From Eximiradius proteiniborus (GTDB lineage Bacteria; Bacteroidota; Ignavibacteria; Kapaibacteriales; UBA2268), in NCBI GenBank assembly GCA_026415495.1, contig JAOAGZ010000024.1:553-35525 (forward strand): a stretch of DNA of 34,973 nucleotides, given 5' to 3'. Made by a program: the position numbers and the translations under genes. The notes beneath the pieces are model-generated. The model saw only the letters and a program-made list of their open reading frames with translations. It searched no databases and was not told the DNA's origin. Shown here piece after piece: positions 1-8,832 of this stretch. The first letter of the stretch is position 1, and every line of letters begins with the position of its first letter.

Positions 1-189
1 TCCAAACTCCATAAATTCGGTAATAAAGTAAGCAATAAATATACCAATAATATCGATTTAACTTGTAAATTCTTTAATATTAGACGTTGAAATTAGAATA
101 AAATTAGCTTTATTAAAAAGAGAGAAGAAGAAATTAGCGATCATTCAATTTTTCGCTTCATTAGAATATAACTTAATAATCACACAAAA

Positions 190-678
190 TTACATAAAAA
201 GAAACTTGTTCCAGCTATCTTCCGACATATCAGCAAACTGTTTTAATAAATGAATATGGCATAGCTTTTTAGGTTTGTTTAAAAGTTTCATTCCAGCTTC
301 TTCAGGTGTTCGATTGCCTTTTTTTGAATTACAAGAATGGCAAGCAGTAACAAGGTTCTCCCAAGTGTCTTTTCCTCCTCGCGAACGTGGCAACACGTGA
401 TCAATAGTAAGGTCAGACTTCGTTTTACCACAATACTGGCATTGATAATTGTCTCGCCTCATAATATTTTTTCGCGAAATTTCTATGAAGTTAGAAGGGC
501 AGCGAACAAAACTAAACAATCTAATGACGCTTGGATACGGAAAAATATTTGAAATTGTATGAATATGCATACCATTTCTAACTTCAATAATTTCAGCTTT
601 CATTAGCAAACTTAGGATAATTGCTTTACGAGGAGAGCAGACACTAATAGGCTCGTAACCTTGATTTAAAACGAGCAC
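190..678 (-). CDS. HNH endonuclease family protein
   Basis: A 162-residue HNH (His-Me finger) nuclease. The N-terminal stretch LVLNQGYEP...KAIILSLL is typical of a widespread bacterial HNH family of unknown role. The nuclease core holds CQYC (Cys80, Cys83), the DH pair (Asp93-His94), Asn108 and CHSC (Cys113, Cys116), so the zinc-knuckle cysteines and the metal-binding His are all present. The start used is a GTG at 678. The frame stays open about 30 codons upstream, and the words NGR just before the GTG resemble the family's usual N-terminus, but no ATG, GTG or TTG is available there. It is divergent from purK. Its substrate is unknown; members are usually chromosomal and are not homing enzymes. 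Confidence 0.85.
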   Translation of the reverse strand: MLVLNQGYEPISVCSPRKAIILSLLMKAEIIEVRNGMHIHTISNIFPYPSVIRLFSFVRCPSNFIEISRKNIMRRDNYQCQYCGKTKSDLTIDHVLPRSRGGKDTWENLVTACHSCNSKKGNRTPEEAGMKLLNKPKKLCHIHLLKQFADMSEDSWNKFLFM

Positions 679-817
679 TCTACCATTAAGAACAGATTTT
701 GTTGAATTGTAACTTTGTGTTTTTTCAGCTATTTGTGATTGATAACTGAATTTTTCAACTCCTAAAAAAAATTAATAATATTCTAAAATACAAATAATAT
801 TTTTGTAAAAAAAGTGT

Positions 818-847
818 TTGACAAAAAATTAATTATTTTAATAATAA
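818..847 (+). promoter_or_regulatory. possible promoter of purK
   Basis: TTGACA at 818-823 is followed 18 bases later by TAATAA at 842-847, upstream of the purK ATG at 864. A Bacteroidota-style TAnnTTTG box (TATTTTTG) also lies at 798-805, without a clear partner. Either would serve purK, but both are weak matches in AT-rich DNA. Confidence 0.3.
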
Positions 848-863
848 ATTAACGGAATAATTT

Positions 864-2024
864 ATGCTTAAATCGAAAAAACACAAAAAAACATTTACAG
901 TAGGAATACTTGGCGGCGGACAACTTGCAAAGATGATGGCACTTGATGTTTATCGCTTGGGTTTAGAAGTAGCAATTATTGAAAATGGCTCGAATTCACC
1001 AGCCGGAGATATGACAAAACTCGAGTTTACTGAAGGATGGCATAACAAACGGAATCTCGATGATTTCATAAAGGTCTCCGATATTATTACATTAGAAAAT
1101 GAATTTATTGAACCAGAAATACTTGAATATATATCAAACTTTGTAGATGTCTTCCCTTCAGCAAAAACTATGCGGTTAGTCCAAGACAAATTTAATCAAA
1201 AAACTGTGTTTTCTGAAAATCATATTCCGGTGCCTGATTTTGCATCAATTGATACGATAGAGGAGGCTTATCAATTTGGAGAGCGTTTCGGCTATCCATT
1301 CCTTATTAAAACAAGGACACTTGGATACGATGGATATGGCAATTATACAGTAAAAAATACTGATGATATTAGCACTGCTTTTGCTAAATTTACTTCAAAC
1401 GGCAAGCAAAGAAAACTTATGGCTGAACGCTTTATTAATTTTAAGCGTGAACTCGCAGTAATGGTTGCACGTAGCCTGTCTGGAGAAATTGCTGTTTATC
1501 CCGTAGTTGAAACTATCCAAGAAAATCATATTTGCAAAGTCGTATTAGCTCCGGCTGATATTTCAGAAGAACAACAAAGTACTGCACAGAAAATCGCAAT
1601 AAAATGTGTTGAAAGTATTGATGGTGTTGGTGTTTTCGGAATAGAAATGTTCGAAGACAGTAATGGGAAAATACTTGTCAATGAAATTGCTCCAAGACCA
1701 CACAATTCAGGTCATTATACAATAGAAGCGTGCAGAACATCACAATACGAGAATGCAATTCGTGCAATCACTGGTCTGCCACTCGGATCCACCGAAATGA
1801 TTACACCAGCTGCCTGTATGGTAAATTTGCTTGGCGAAAGAGATGGGATAGGCATCCCGACAGATATTTCAAAAGTATTAAGTTACGGTAATATCAAATT
1901 ACATCTATATAACAAGAAAACCTCAAGAAAAGGAAGAAAGATGGGACACGTTACTGCACTTAGGAAAACAACAAAAGAAGCTTATGATATAGCAATGTCA
2001 GCAGCTCAATCAATAATTTGGTAG
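864..2024 (+). CDS. purK: N5-carboxyaminoimidazole ribonucleotide synthase PurK
   Basis: An ATP-grasp enzyme of de novo purine synthesis that converts AIR, bicarbonate and ATP to N5-CAIR, the substrate of PurE. The N-terminal nucleotide-binding motif GILGGGQLAKMM is near residue 14. The ATP-grasp core follows, with PFLIKTRTLGYDGYGN, an FKRELAVMVAR strand and the metal-binding stretch VNEIAPRPHNSGHYTIEA. The length of 386 residues is normal for the family. An ACGGA ribosome-binding site lies about 8 bases before the ATG. No purE is adjacent, so the pathway genes are scattered. It converges on the small membrane protein gene, with 13 bases between the stops. Confidence 0.95.
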   Translation: MLKSKKHKKTFTVGILGGGQLAKMMALDVYRLGLEVAIIENGSNSPAGDMTKLEFTEGWHNKRNLDDFIKVSDIITLENEFIEPEILEYISNFVDVFPSAKTMRLVQDKFNQKTVFSENHIPVPDFASIDTIEEAYQFGERFGYPFLIKTRTLGYDGYGNYTVKNTDDISTAFAKFTSNGKQRKLMAERFINFKRELAVMVARSLSGEIAVYPVVETIQENHICKVVLAPADISEEQQSTAQKIAIKCVESIDGVGVFGIEMFEDSNGKILVNEIAPRPHNSGHYTIEACRTSQYENAIRAITGLPLGSTEMITPAACMVNLLGERDGIGIPTDISKVLSYGNIKLHLYNKKTSRKGRKMGHVTALRKTTKEAYDIAMSAAQSIIW

Positions 2025-2037
2025 AAAGTCAAAAGAA

Positions 2038-2250
2038 TTATTGCTCACTATTTTTTTCAATTTTTTTTAGCATTCTTTGCATAATAAATTTGAATGCTAT
2101 ACCAGCACATATAACAAAAATACCGCCAACCATCAATATTGTTTCATTGATGATTATTCCTGCAACAATAAACGCTAAGCCTGCAATTACATTAGAAACA
2201 AGTATCATTATTGATGCAGAGCTGATTTTCTTTTGAACATAATTAACCAT
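2038..2250 (-). CDS. small two-helix membrane protein
   Basis: A 70-residue protein with two predicted membrane helices, at roughly residues 13-35 and 38-57, and a Lys/Arg-rich C-terminal tail. The ATG at 2250 is preferred over a TTG 12 bases upstream because GGAC sits just ahead of it. This start overlaps the last 8 bases of mltG, so translational coupling is likely and it closes that operon. No family was recognised and no catalytic residue is visible. A role in the envelope next to MltG is inferred only from position. Confidence 0.7.
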   Translation of the reverse strand: MVNYVQKKISSASIMILVSNVIAGLAFIVAGIIINETILMVGGIFVICAGIAFKFIMQRMLKKIEKNSEQ

Positions 2251-3247
2251 TTTTTCGTCCAATATTTTTTCTATATAAAGAGACGTTTTTCAAGTGTTCA
2301 TCATAATTTCGAGCAAAATTATGCGTCCCAGAACCATCACCTTTTGCAACAAAGAAAATGAAATTATGCTTTTCATAATTAATAACAGCATCAATTGAAC
2401 TTTTGCTTGGAGAATTAATCGGACTGGGTGGTAAACCAATATTTTTATAAGTATTATAGGGGTTCTCGTAATTCAAATCGGAATATGTTAAACGTGAAAA
2501 CTTATTCAAAGCGTACTGAACAGTTGGATCTGCCTGTAGAGGCATACTTTTTTTTAATCTATTAATATATACACCAGCAACTTTTGGTCTTTCTTCAGAA
2601 ACTGGAGTTTCTGCTTCGACAACTGAAGCAAGAGTAATTACTTGATGTCGGTTCATTTCAAGTGGCAGGGCTTTTCCAGCAAAACTTTTTTGCCAAACTT
2701 TTTCAAATTGATTAACCAAAAAATCTATGATGTCTTCTTCACTTTTACCATAATCGATAAAATACGTATTAGGGAATAAATATCCTTCTAATGTAGTTGC
2801 TGGGATATTATATTTCTGAATGATTTGTGAAGAGTTGGCTAAATGTACAAACTTTGCACTATCAATATCAAGCTCTTTTTTAAAAATTGAAGCATACTGT
2901 TTTATATTCATACCTTCGGGCATAGTTATTTTTTTCTTAAAAACAAATTCCCCGGTATATAGCCCGAAAAAAAGCTTGAAATTACTTGTATTGGGTGGAA
3001 CAATAATAGTTCCTTGATTAATAGTTTTATTTTTTGGAATTACCACACGTGCAATAATCAAATAGAATTCTTTAGGCTTTAAATAATCTTGCTTATTCAA
3101 TTCATCAATAATTTTTGAAATAGAATAACCTTTGTTGATCTTAACAACAACGCTTTCACTTTTATTGGGAAAATAGAAAAGCGAGTACAAAAAATAAATT
3201 GTAGTAATTAATAATAAAGCGAACACTATCAGAATGAATTTTTTCAT
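2243..3247 (-). CDS. mltG: endolytic transglycosylase MltG
   Basis: A membrane-anchored lytic transglycosylase of the YceG family that cuts nascent peptidoglycan and releases strands of set length. An N-terminal membrane helix spans about residues 4-24, followed by the LysM-like region. The catalytic domain carries EGYLFPNTYF near 154-163 and ASVVEAET, in which Glu211 matches the catalytic Glu of the family. The conserved INRLKKSMPLQADPTVQY stretch follows. The length of 334 residues is normal. It lies 3 bases downstream of the sigma-54-type activator gene and overlaps the small membrane protein gene by 8 bases, so it sits inside a minus-strand operon. Confidence 0.95.
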   Translation of the reverse strand: MKKFILIVFALLLITTIYFLYSLFYFPNKSESVVVKINKGYSISKIIDELNKQDYLKPKEFYLIIARVVIPKNKTINQGTIIVPPNTSNFKLFFGLYTGEFVFKKKITMPEGMNIKQYASIFKKELDIDSAKFVHLANSSQIIQKYNIPATTLEGYLFPNTYFIDYGKSEEDIIDFLVNQFEKVWQKSFAGKALPLEMNRHQVITLASVVEAETPVSEERPKVAGVYINRLKKSMPLQADPTVQYALNKFSRLTYSDLNYENPYNTYKNIGLPPSPINSPSKSSIDAVINYEKHNFIFFVAKGDGSGTHNFARNYDEHLKNVSLYRKNIGRKNG

Positions 3248-3250
3248 ATA

Positions 3251-4441
3251 TTATTTTATACCGTATTCGATAAGTTTTCTATAAAGCGTTCTTTCGCTAA
3301 TTCCCAACGCACGAGCAGCCATTCTACGATTATTGGAAAATTTATTTAAAGCGGCGATTATCATTTCTTTTTCAATTAATTCTAATGGTTTTATTGTGAT
3401 TTCATTTTCAGAAATTTCATTCTGAAAATTTAAATTTTGTTTTAAAGAATGAATTTCTTCAAACAACAAATCAAAATTACCCGCAATTCTTCCTAAAAAA
3501 TGCTTAATGTCTGCAATATCGCTTTTAATTTCTAAAATTGATTTGAAAATTATGCTTGTTTCATTATCAGGCAAATCTTTAGAAATAGCAACGATTGAGT
3601 TTGTTTTAGGAATTTCCCCGGGTCTATGCTCCGGAAGAGCTGGAGGAATATATTTAAGTAATACTTCCCGAGTAATAAAAGCACCCTTTTCTAATGTAAC
3701 TATTGTTTCTACCAAATTTTTTAATTGTCTGATATTTCCAGGCCAAGGAAGCGATTTTAATATCGTAATCGCTTCATAAGAAATGCCTTCAAATTTGAAT
3801 TTATATTTTTCAGCAATACGTTCAGCAAAAAATTCAACAAGCAAAGGAATATCCTGAACGTGTTCTCTTAATGGAGGAAGTTCTATTTGAACGGCATTTA
3901 GCCTGAAAAATAAATCCTGTCGGAAATTTCCTTTCGAAACTTCATCTTCAAGGTTACGATTTGTAGCAGCAATTACACGCACATCAACTTTTCTTATTTC
4001 AGGTGAGCCAAGCCGAGAGAATTGCCCTGTTTCGAGCACACGTAATAATTTCACCTGCGTTCCAATTGGCATCTCTCCAATTTCATCGAGAAAAATTGTT
4101 CCCTTGTCCGCTGTTTCAAAAAAACCCTTTCGTGTTTCGACTGCACCAGTATAAGCTCCTTTTTCACTCCCAAAAAGTTCAGATTCAAGCAAAGTTTCAG
4201 GAATAGCTCCGCAATTGACACTAACAAAGGGAAATTTTTTACGGTTACTTAATGAATGAATTGCTTTCGCAAAAACTTCTTTGCCTGTCCCAGTTTCACC
4301 TGTGATAAGAACAGTCAAGTCAGTAGGAGCAACCATTTCCAATGCTTCTATGGCTTTTTGAATTTCAGGCGAATCGCCAATAATACCGTATCTTAATTGC
4401 AGTAAATATCTGAAATCACGCTTAATATTTGTATCATCCAT
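3251..4441 (-). CDS. sigma-54-interacting AAA+ transcriptional activator without a receiver domain
   Basis: An enhancer-binding protein that would remodel sigma-54 RNA polymerase by ATP hydrolysis. The AAA+ domain begins almost at once: Walker A GETGTGKE (48-55), the sigma-54 contact loop GAYTGA (95-100), Walker B TIFLDE (115-120) and the arginine-finger region FRQDLFFRLN. A Fis-type helix-turn-helix (NRRMAARALGISERTLYRKL) ends the protein. Only about 20 residues precede the AAA+ domain, so there is no receiver, GAF or PAS input. Instead, some 80 residues between AAA+ and Fis include a probable coiled coil near 300-345. The PspF type is the closest architecture. It is in an operon with mltG (3-base gap) and the rhodanese gene (4-base gap). 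Confidence 0.92.
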   Translation of the reverse strand: MDDTNIKRDFRYLLQLRYGIIGDSPEIQKAIEALEMVAPTDLTVLITGETGTGKEVFAKAIHSLSNRKKFPFVSVNCGAIPETLLESELFGSEKGAYTGAVETRKGFFETADKGTIFLDEIGEMPIGTQVKLLRVLETGQFSRLGSPEIRKVDVRVIAATNRNLEDEVSKGNFRQDLFFRLNAVQIELPPLREHVQDIPLLVEFFAERIAEKYKFKFEGISYEAITILKSLPWPGNIRQLKNLVETIVTLEKGAFITREVLLKYIPPALPEHRPGEIPKTNSIVAISKDLPDNETSIIFKSILEIKSDIADIKHFLGRIAGNFDLLFEEIHSLKQNLNFQNEISENEITIKPLELIEKEMIIAALNKFSNNRRMAARALGISERTLYRKLIEYGIK

Positions 4442-4445
4442 TAAT

Positions 4446-5072
4446 TTAACTCCTTACCTTGGCACTCCATTCTTCCCAACCACCTTCGTATAGAAACACT
4501 CTTTTAAAACCGAATGAAAACATCAATTTTTCAGCCAGATGATGGCTGATATCACAAGAACCACCATCACAATACACAATAATTGTTTTATCTTTAGGAA
4601 GTGATAAAATTTTAGGAATTAGAGTTGATTCTTCCTCATAAGCAAAAATGTTTATTGAATTTGGTATATGAGCTGTTTGATAAGCTTCAGGCTGGCGTGC
4701 ATCAATAATGATAAACTTATCAGATTCTACAATTCTTTTCATCTGCTCAAAAGAGACAATTTTAAAATTCCCTTTGCTCTTTGCAGTGATTTCATCATTA
4801 TCATTCGTGATATTTTTATTATTTTCAGAAAGGCTATCTTTAACAATTGCTTTAACTGTATCTGTTTTTAAAATAGGTTGATTAAAAATTGTATCATTCT
4901 TGGTTTGTTCAATAATACCTGTATCGTTAAACAAAAGAGAATCTGCCACAATTTCACTTTTTTGCCGGAACCAGCCAAGACCATTTGGATTTAAAGCATT
5001 ATAAATGATGGCAATTACAATTGAAAATGAAATAATAATTAATGATTCATAAATGACTTTTTTACTTAACAT
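4446..5072 (-). CDS. membrane-anchored rhodanese-domain protein
   Basis: The 208-residue product has an N-terminal membrane helix (about residues 8-27), a polar linker and a C-terminal rhodanese domain (about 103-206). The domain shows the IIDARQPEAYQTAHIPNSINI entry region and an active-site loop whose nucleophile would be Cys168 in YCDGGSC. A second cysteine in the loop (Cys173) could form a disulfide. Rhodaneses carry persulfide sulfur; the actual substrate is not evident. The ATG overlaps the stop of the J-domain gene by one base (TAATG), a sign of translational coupling. The domain is probably on the outer side of the inner membrane. Confidence 0.88.
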   Translation of the reverse strand: MLSKKVIYESLIIISFSIVIAIIYNALNPNGLGWFRQKSEIVADSLLFNDTGIIEQTKNDTIFNQPILKTDTVKAIVKDSLSENNKNITNDNDEITAKSKGNFKIVSFEQMKRIVESDKFIIIDARQPEAYQTAHIPNSINIFAYEEESTLIPKILSLPKDKTIIVYCDGGSCDISHHLAEKLMFSFGFKRVFLYEGGWEEWSAKVRS

Positions 5073-5440
5073 TAAAAACCTCTTTTCTTCCTCAACAAGT
5101 TATAAGCTTCATTAATTTCCTTAGTCTTTTGTTCTGCCAATAATCGAATTTCTTTTCCTAAATTTTCGACTTTGTCTGGATGATACTCTTTCATTTTAGA
5201 TAAATATGCTCTTTTAATTTCATCGTTCGAAACTTCAGATGAAATTTCTAAAATAGCAAAAGCTTTTTTTTCATCTAAATCAATAGTAAAATTATTTTCC
5301 CAATTATTTTTATTATCAGATAAATTATCGAATTCTTTCTTTAAGTTATCATCGATATCAATATCTAAAAAATCACTGCTATCAGCTGAATTTAATTCTG
5401 CTTTCAAAATATTTTTAATTCTATCAAAAATCTGCTTCAT
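5072..5440 (-). CDS. C-terminal J-domain protein
   Basis: A 122-residue protein with an acidic N-terminal half (many Asp residues at about 20-55) and a J domain at the extreme C-terminus (about 58-122). The diagnostic HPD tripeptide at 87-89 is intact (EYHPDKV), followed by the helix-III pattern EINEAYNLLRK. It lacks the Gly/Phe and zinc-finger regions of DnaJ, so it is a class C co-chaperone expected to stimulate a DnaK partner. It is coupled to the rhodanese gene by a one-base overlap and lies 4 bases after the LOG-family gene. Confidence 0.87.
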   Translation of the reverse strand: MKQIFDRIKNILKAELNSADSSDFLDIDIDDNLKKEFDNLSDNKNNWENNFTIDLDEKKAFAILEISSEVSNDEIKRAYLSKMKEYHPDKVENLGKEIRLLAEQKTKEINEAYNLLRKKRGF

Positions 5441-5444
5441 TTAG

Positions 5445-5975
5445 TTATCCAAAGTATTTGCATACATTATCAATAACATCATCTATTGTTTCGGCATAAT
5501 CAATTAAATAAGAACGTTCAAGAAGAGCTTCCGAATAAAAAGACATAGTCTGAATAACTTCATTCCATTGGTCACCGTAACAAACAATAGGCTTATTTTC
5601 CTTCATTACTCCCTTTTCTTTCAATGCCCATACGGCAGCGAACTCAAGAAGTGTACCTGTTTCCCCCGGCATCACAATATATGCATCACCTATTTCGATT
5701 AATTTATTAAGTCTATCAAAATAATCATTCAATCTTATTTCTTCATTTATGTATTCATTAGGTTGCCTATTTTTAAAAAAGTCAGTTGTAACTCCAATAC
5801 GTCTGATATTATAATCTTTTGCTCCTCGCAGCACAGCTTCCATTATACCTGAATATCCACCAGTAGCGATATGAAAATTCTTTTCTCCGAGTAGTTTACC
5901 TAATTCCATACCACTACAATATTCCGGCATGTTTTCAGTATAAGTACCACCGCCAAAAACAGTAATAATTGGCAT
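5445..5975 (-). CDS. LOG-family (lysine decarboxylase-like Rossmann) protein
   Basis: A 176-residue Rossmann protein related to the LOG/TIGR00725 group, which includes cytokinin-type nucleoside 5'-monophosphate phosphoribohydrolases. Visible hallmarks are the N-terminal FGGGTYTE loop, ATGGYSGIMEAVLRGA near 37-52 and PGETGTLLE at 103-111. The canonical motif is PGGxGTxxE; here the second Gly is Glu, while the catalytic Glu and the GT pair remain. The substrate is therefore uncertain. GAGGTG precedes the ATG at a good distance. It is the first gene of the minus-strand run that reads through to 2038 and is divergent from ribH. Confidence 0.85.
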   Translation of the reverse strand: MPIITVFGGGTYTENMPEYCSGMELGKLLGEKNFHIATGGYSGIMEAVLRGAKDYNIRRIGVTTDFFKNRQPNEYINEEIRLNDYFDRLNKLIEIGDAYIVMPGETGTLLEFAAVWALKEKGVMKENKPIVCYGDQWNEVIQTMSFYSEALLERSYLIDYAETIDDVIDNVCKYFG

Positions 5976-6049
5976 AATAACACCTCAAAAAAAATACAAT
6001 TTATTAGACGTAATTGTATATTCTTTATTAACAAAGATAAATAACATAG

Positions 6050-6081
6050 TTGAAAAATTAGGCTATTTTTTTATATATTTG
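6050..6081 (+). promoter_or_regulatory. possible Bacteroidota-type promoter of ribH
   Basis: TATATTTG (6074-6081) fits the TAnnTTTG -7 box of Bacteroidota sigma-70 promoters. TTGA at 6050-6053, 20 bases upstream, fits the -33 box. It lies 28 bases ahead of the ribH ATG in the divergent 134-base spacer. The match is by eye only. Confidence 0.35.
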
Positions 6082-6109
6082 TAAATATGAATTAAGAGGA
6101 AATATCAAA

Positions 6110-6583
6110 ATGGCTAAAATACTTGAAGGCTTTTTTAGCGCAAAAGGTAAAAAGTTCGCAATTGTTGTTTCTCGCTGGAATCAGTTTATTGTTGCCAAAA
6201 TGCTTGATGGAGCTTTAGATGCTCTTAAAAGAAATGAGGTTAATGAAGAAGATATAACAATTGCATACGTTCCTGGTGCATTCGAAATACCTCTTGCTGT
6301 CAAGAAATTCGCTGCAACAAAAAAGTATGATGCAGTAATTGCAATTGGTGCTGTAATACGTGGTGCCACTCCACATTTTGAATACATAGCTTCGGAGGTT
6401 ACAAAAGGAATTGCTATTAGTTCATTAGAAACAGGTATTCCCTGTATTTACGGGGTATTAACTACAGATTCAATAGAACAGGCAATTGAACGTGCTGGTT
6501 CAAAATCTGGGAATAAAGGCTTCGATGCAGCAATGAGTGCAATCGAAATGGTTTCACTTTTTGATAATCCTGAATTCAAATAA
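6110..6583 (+). CDS. ribH: 6,7-dimethyl-8-ribityllumazine synthase RibH
   Basis: The penultimate enzyme of riboflavin synthesis, joining 5-amino-6-ribitylamino-uracil and 3,4-dihydroxy-2-butanone 4-phosphate. The 157-residue length is usual. Substrate-site motifs are present: SRWNQFI (21-27), [10 protein letters not shown] (54-63), and [15 protein letters not shown] around His89, the conserved general-base histidine. IYGVLTTDS and the C-terminal NKGFDAA helix complete the fold. AGAGGA precedes the ATG. The next gene starts one base after the stop, so the two are probably co-transcribed although functionally unrelated. Confidence 0.97.
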   Translation: MAKILEGFFSAKGKKFAIVVSRWNQFIVAKMLDGALDALKRNEVNEEDITIAYVPGAFEIPLAVKKFAATKKYDAVIAIGAVIRGATPHFEYIASEVTKGIAISSLETGIPCIYGVLTTDSIEQAIERAGSKSGNKGFDAAMSAIEMVSLFDNPEFK

Positions 6584-6584
6584 A

Positions 6585-8819
6585 ATGTCAAAAAAATATC
6601 TTTTTTTAGTTTTTTTATTATTTTGCAAATCAAGCATATTTTCACAAGATCTTCTTTTGTTTGATTGGCAACTATACACTTCATTTAAAAACATTACTGC
6701 TTCAACAGTTGATGATTCTGGTAATCTATGGTGTGGTACGAATGGTGGAATTTTTGTATATAAGTCGTTAGATAAAAGTTTTAAAACTCTCAATTCGATG
6801 AATGGGATATTGAGTAACAATGTTTCAGCTATTCATTTCGATCCCGTTTCTAAGCTGATTTTTGCTGGTTTTTCCAATGGAATAATTGAAATTTTAACAA
6901 AAGATTTTAAAATTCAGCACATTACTAGTATTTCAACAAGTGACTTTCCTAACTTAAAAATAAACAAGATTATTTCGCATAATGGCTTTTTATACATTGC
7001 AACTGGCTTCGGAATAGCTGTATATGATATTAATAGAGAAATTTTCACTACAAGTGTTGTCAAAATCGCTAATTGGGATAGAACAGAAAATATCAACACT
7101 ATTCACATTGTCAATAATAAAATTTGGGCAGCCTCAAAAAGTGGAATTGCTTCTTGCGACCTTACCAAATTCATTGAAATACCAAACAACTGGGAAATTA
7201 TTGAATTCCCATCAACTAACAAAAATATTGTAGGGATAACATCTTATCATAATCAGCTACTTTTTTGTAATCCACAAGAAGTATTTGCAATTGATAATAA
7301 TTCAATACAAAGTATTGCTCAAGTAAATAGCGAAATACTTGAACTAATTTCGAATGAATATTCCTGTTGGATTATCACACGAAATGGCATTATTGACATA
7401 GATGGCAAATATTTCTACACTAATGAATGCAATGGCGGATTTATCAATAATAGTTTAATGCTTGCTAATACAACCTCTGGTGTAGTAATTATTCAAAATG
7501 GAAATTCAAGTGAGCCAATTTCACCAAATTCACCATCAAATAATACTTTTTCGAGCCTTGCTATTGATGAAAACGGAGTTTTATGGTCTACAAGTGCCCA
7601 CTTGCAAGCACTTTTTTATAAAGGTGGGCTCACCAAATTTGAAAACGGAGTTTGGGAAAACTATTCGTCCAAGGAATTCCCAATTTTTATAACTGATAAT
7701 TTTTATAACGTTGCTATTATCAACGGTATCCTTTATAGTAGCAGTGTCGGTGGAGGTGTTGCTTATTGCAACCCTTACCAAAGACCCTTGCAATTTTCAT
7801 TTCTTTCCGAAAGAAATGAAAAATTTGTCGGAACAAGAACAGAAAGTGACACATTTCTATTTGTTGGAGATTTCAAATCTGACTCTAAAGGAAATGTTTG
7901 GTTCACTAACTGGGGACAGCAAAGTGCTGGACCAATTCTTTTAGCAAGAACGAATGACGGGAAATCTTATCCTTTTTCCAATTGTTATAAATCAGATGAA
8001 CGGCGTATTTTAAAGCTTGAAATTGATAACTTTGGGACAAAGTGGATAGGTTCATATCCGGGAGAAGGTATCGGAATCTTTTACTTTAACGAAAAAAATA
8101 CATTTGAAAATAATTCCGATGATGTTTGCGGAATGATTTCAACTTCAACATTTTCATCGCTGCCTGATAATTCACCTACTGTTATCAAAAAAGACCCAAA
8201 TGGTTGCTTATGGCTGGGATTCAGACAAGGTTTGAGTATTATTTTCAATCCTTCTGCTGTATTATCGAAAAATCAACTAATTATACGACAAATAAATCAT
8301 TTAAACAATCAGTATATTAACGATATATTGATGGACCCAACTGGCAATGCTTGGATTGTAACACAAAACGGAATTTACATAGTTTCGTATAATACTTTTG
8401 AATTAGTTAAAATAATAAACACGAGCAATTCTCCGTTAAAAACAAACAATATTTACTCTATTTGTGGAAATTTTGAAAATGGAACGATTTATTTTGGTTC
8501 TGATAACGGGCTATATTCTGTTAAAACTAATATAATTGAACCAAAAGATAAATACGATATACTATGCTATCCTCAACCATTTAAATTAAATAAAGACGAA
8601 TATTTGTCTATTGACGGGCTTGCGTCTAACACAGAATTAAAAATTATCACCGTTAATGGTGAATTTGTGCGTTCATTGCAAACAACCAGTAGAAAGACTT
8701 ATTGGGATGGAAGGGATGCAAATAATAAAAAAGTATCAAGTGGCGTCTATTTTGTTATTGGTACATCCGAAACAACAAATTCAACAGGTGTTCAGAAAAT
8801 TATTGTAATAAATGAATAA
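6585..8819 (+). CDS. secreted two-component-regulator-propeller-like protein with C-terminal sorting domain
   Basis: A 744-residue exported protein. The start at 6585 gives a clean signal peptide (about residues 1-21, ending near FSQ). Starting at an ATG 48 bases upstream would add a charged extension inside ribH. The body is a series of beta-propeller blades with repeated phrases such as GNLWCGTNGGIF, NKIWAASKSGI, GVLWSTSAH, GNVWFTNWG and GNAWIVTQNGIY, as in the sensor domains of hybrid two-component systems. No membrane helix or kinase follows. It ends with a FlgD-Ig/T9SS type A-like domain (TYWDGRDANNKKVSSGVYF...KIIVINE), so it is predicted to leave by type IX secretion. Its ligand is unknown. 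Confidence 0.85.
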   Translation: MSKKYLFLVFLLFCKSSIFSQDLLLFDWQLYTSFKNITASTVDDSGNLWCGTNGGIFVYKSLDKSFKTLNSMNGILSNNVSAIHFDPVSKLIFAGFSNGIIEILTKDFKIQHITSISTSDFPNLKINKIISHNGFLYIATGFGIAVYDINREIFTTSVVKIANWDRTENINTIHIVNNKIWAASKSGIASCDLTKFIEIPNNWEIIEFPSTNKNIVGITSYHNQLLFCNPQEVFAIDNNSIQSIAQVNSEILELISNEYSCWIITRNGIIDIDGKYFYTNECNGGFINNSLMLANTTSGVVIIQNGNSSEPISPNSPSNNTFSSLAIDENGVLWSTSAHLQALFYKGGLTKFENGVWENYSSKEFPIFITDNFYNVAIINGILYSSSVGGGVAYCNPYQRPLQFSFLSERNEKFVGTRTESDTFLFVGDFKSDSKGNVWFTNWGQQSAGPILLARTNDGKSYPFSNCYKSDERRILKLEIDNFGTKWIGSYPGEGIGIFYFNEKNTFENNSDDVCGMISTSTFSSLPDNSPTVIKKDPNGCLWLGFRQGLSIIFNPSAVLSKNQLIIRQINHLNNQYINDILMDPTGNAWIVTQNGIYIVSYNTFELVKIINTSNSPLKTNNIYSICGNFENGTIYFGSDNGLYSVKTNIIEPKDKYDILCYPQPFKLNKDEYLSIDGLASNTELKIITVNGEFVRSLQTTSRKTYWDGRDANNKKVSSGVYFVIGTSETTNSTGVQKIIVINE

Positions 8820-8832
8820 TATTGGAGGCTGA

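Noticed and set aside
1-60. Membrane-protein-like minus-strand frame at the left edge
   Set aside because: The open frame is under 20 codons before the window ends and has a stop just upstream; it cannot be distinguished from chance in AT-rich DNA.
337-552. Plus-strand ORF across the HNH gene
   Set aside because: It is antisense to a clear HNH nuclease and has no family pattern of its own.
6537-6584. Upstream ATG for the propeller protein
   Set aside because: It lies inside ribH in another frame and would put a charged extension before a perfect signal peptide; the ATG at 6585 is better.
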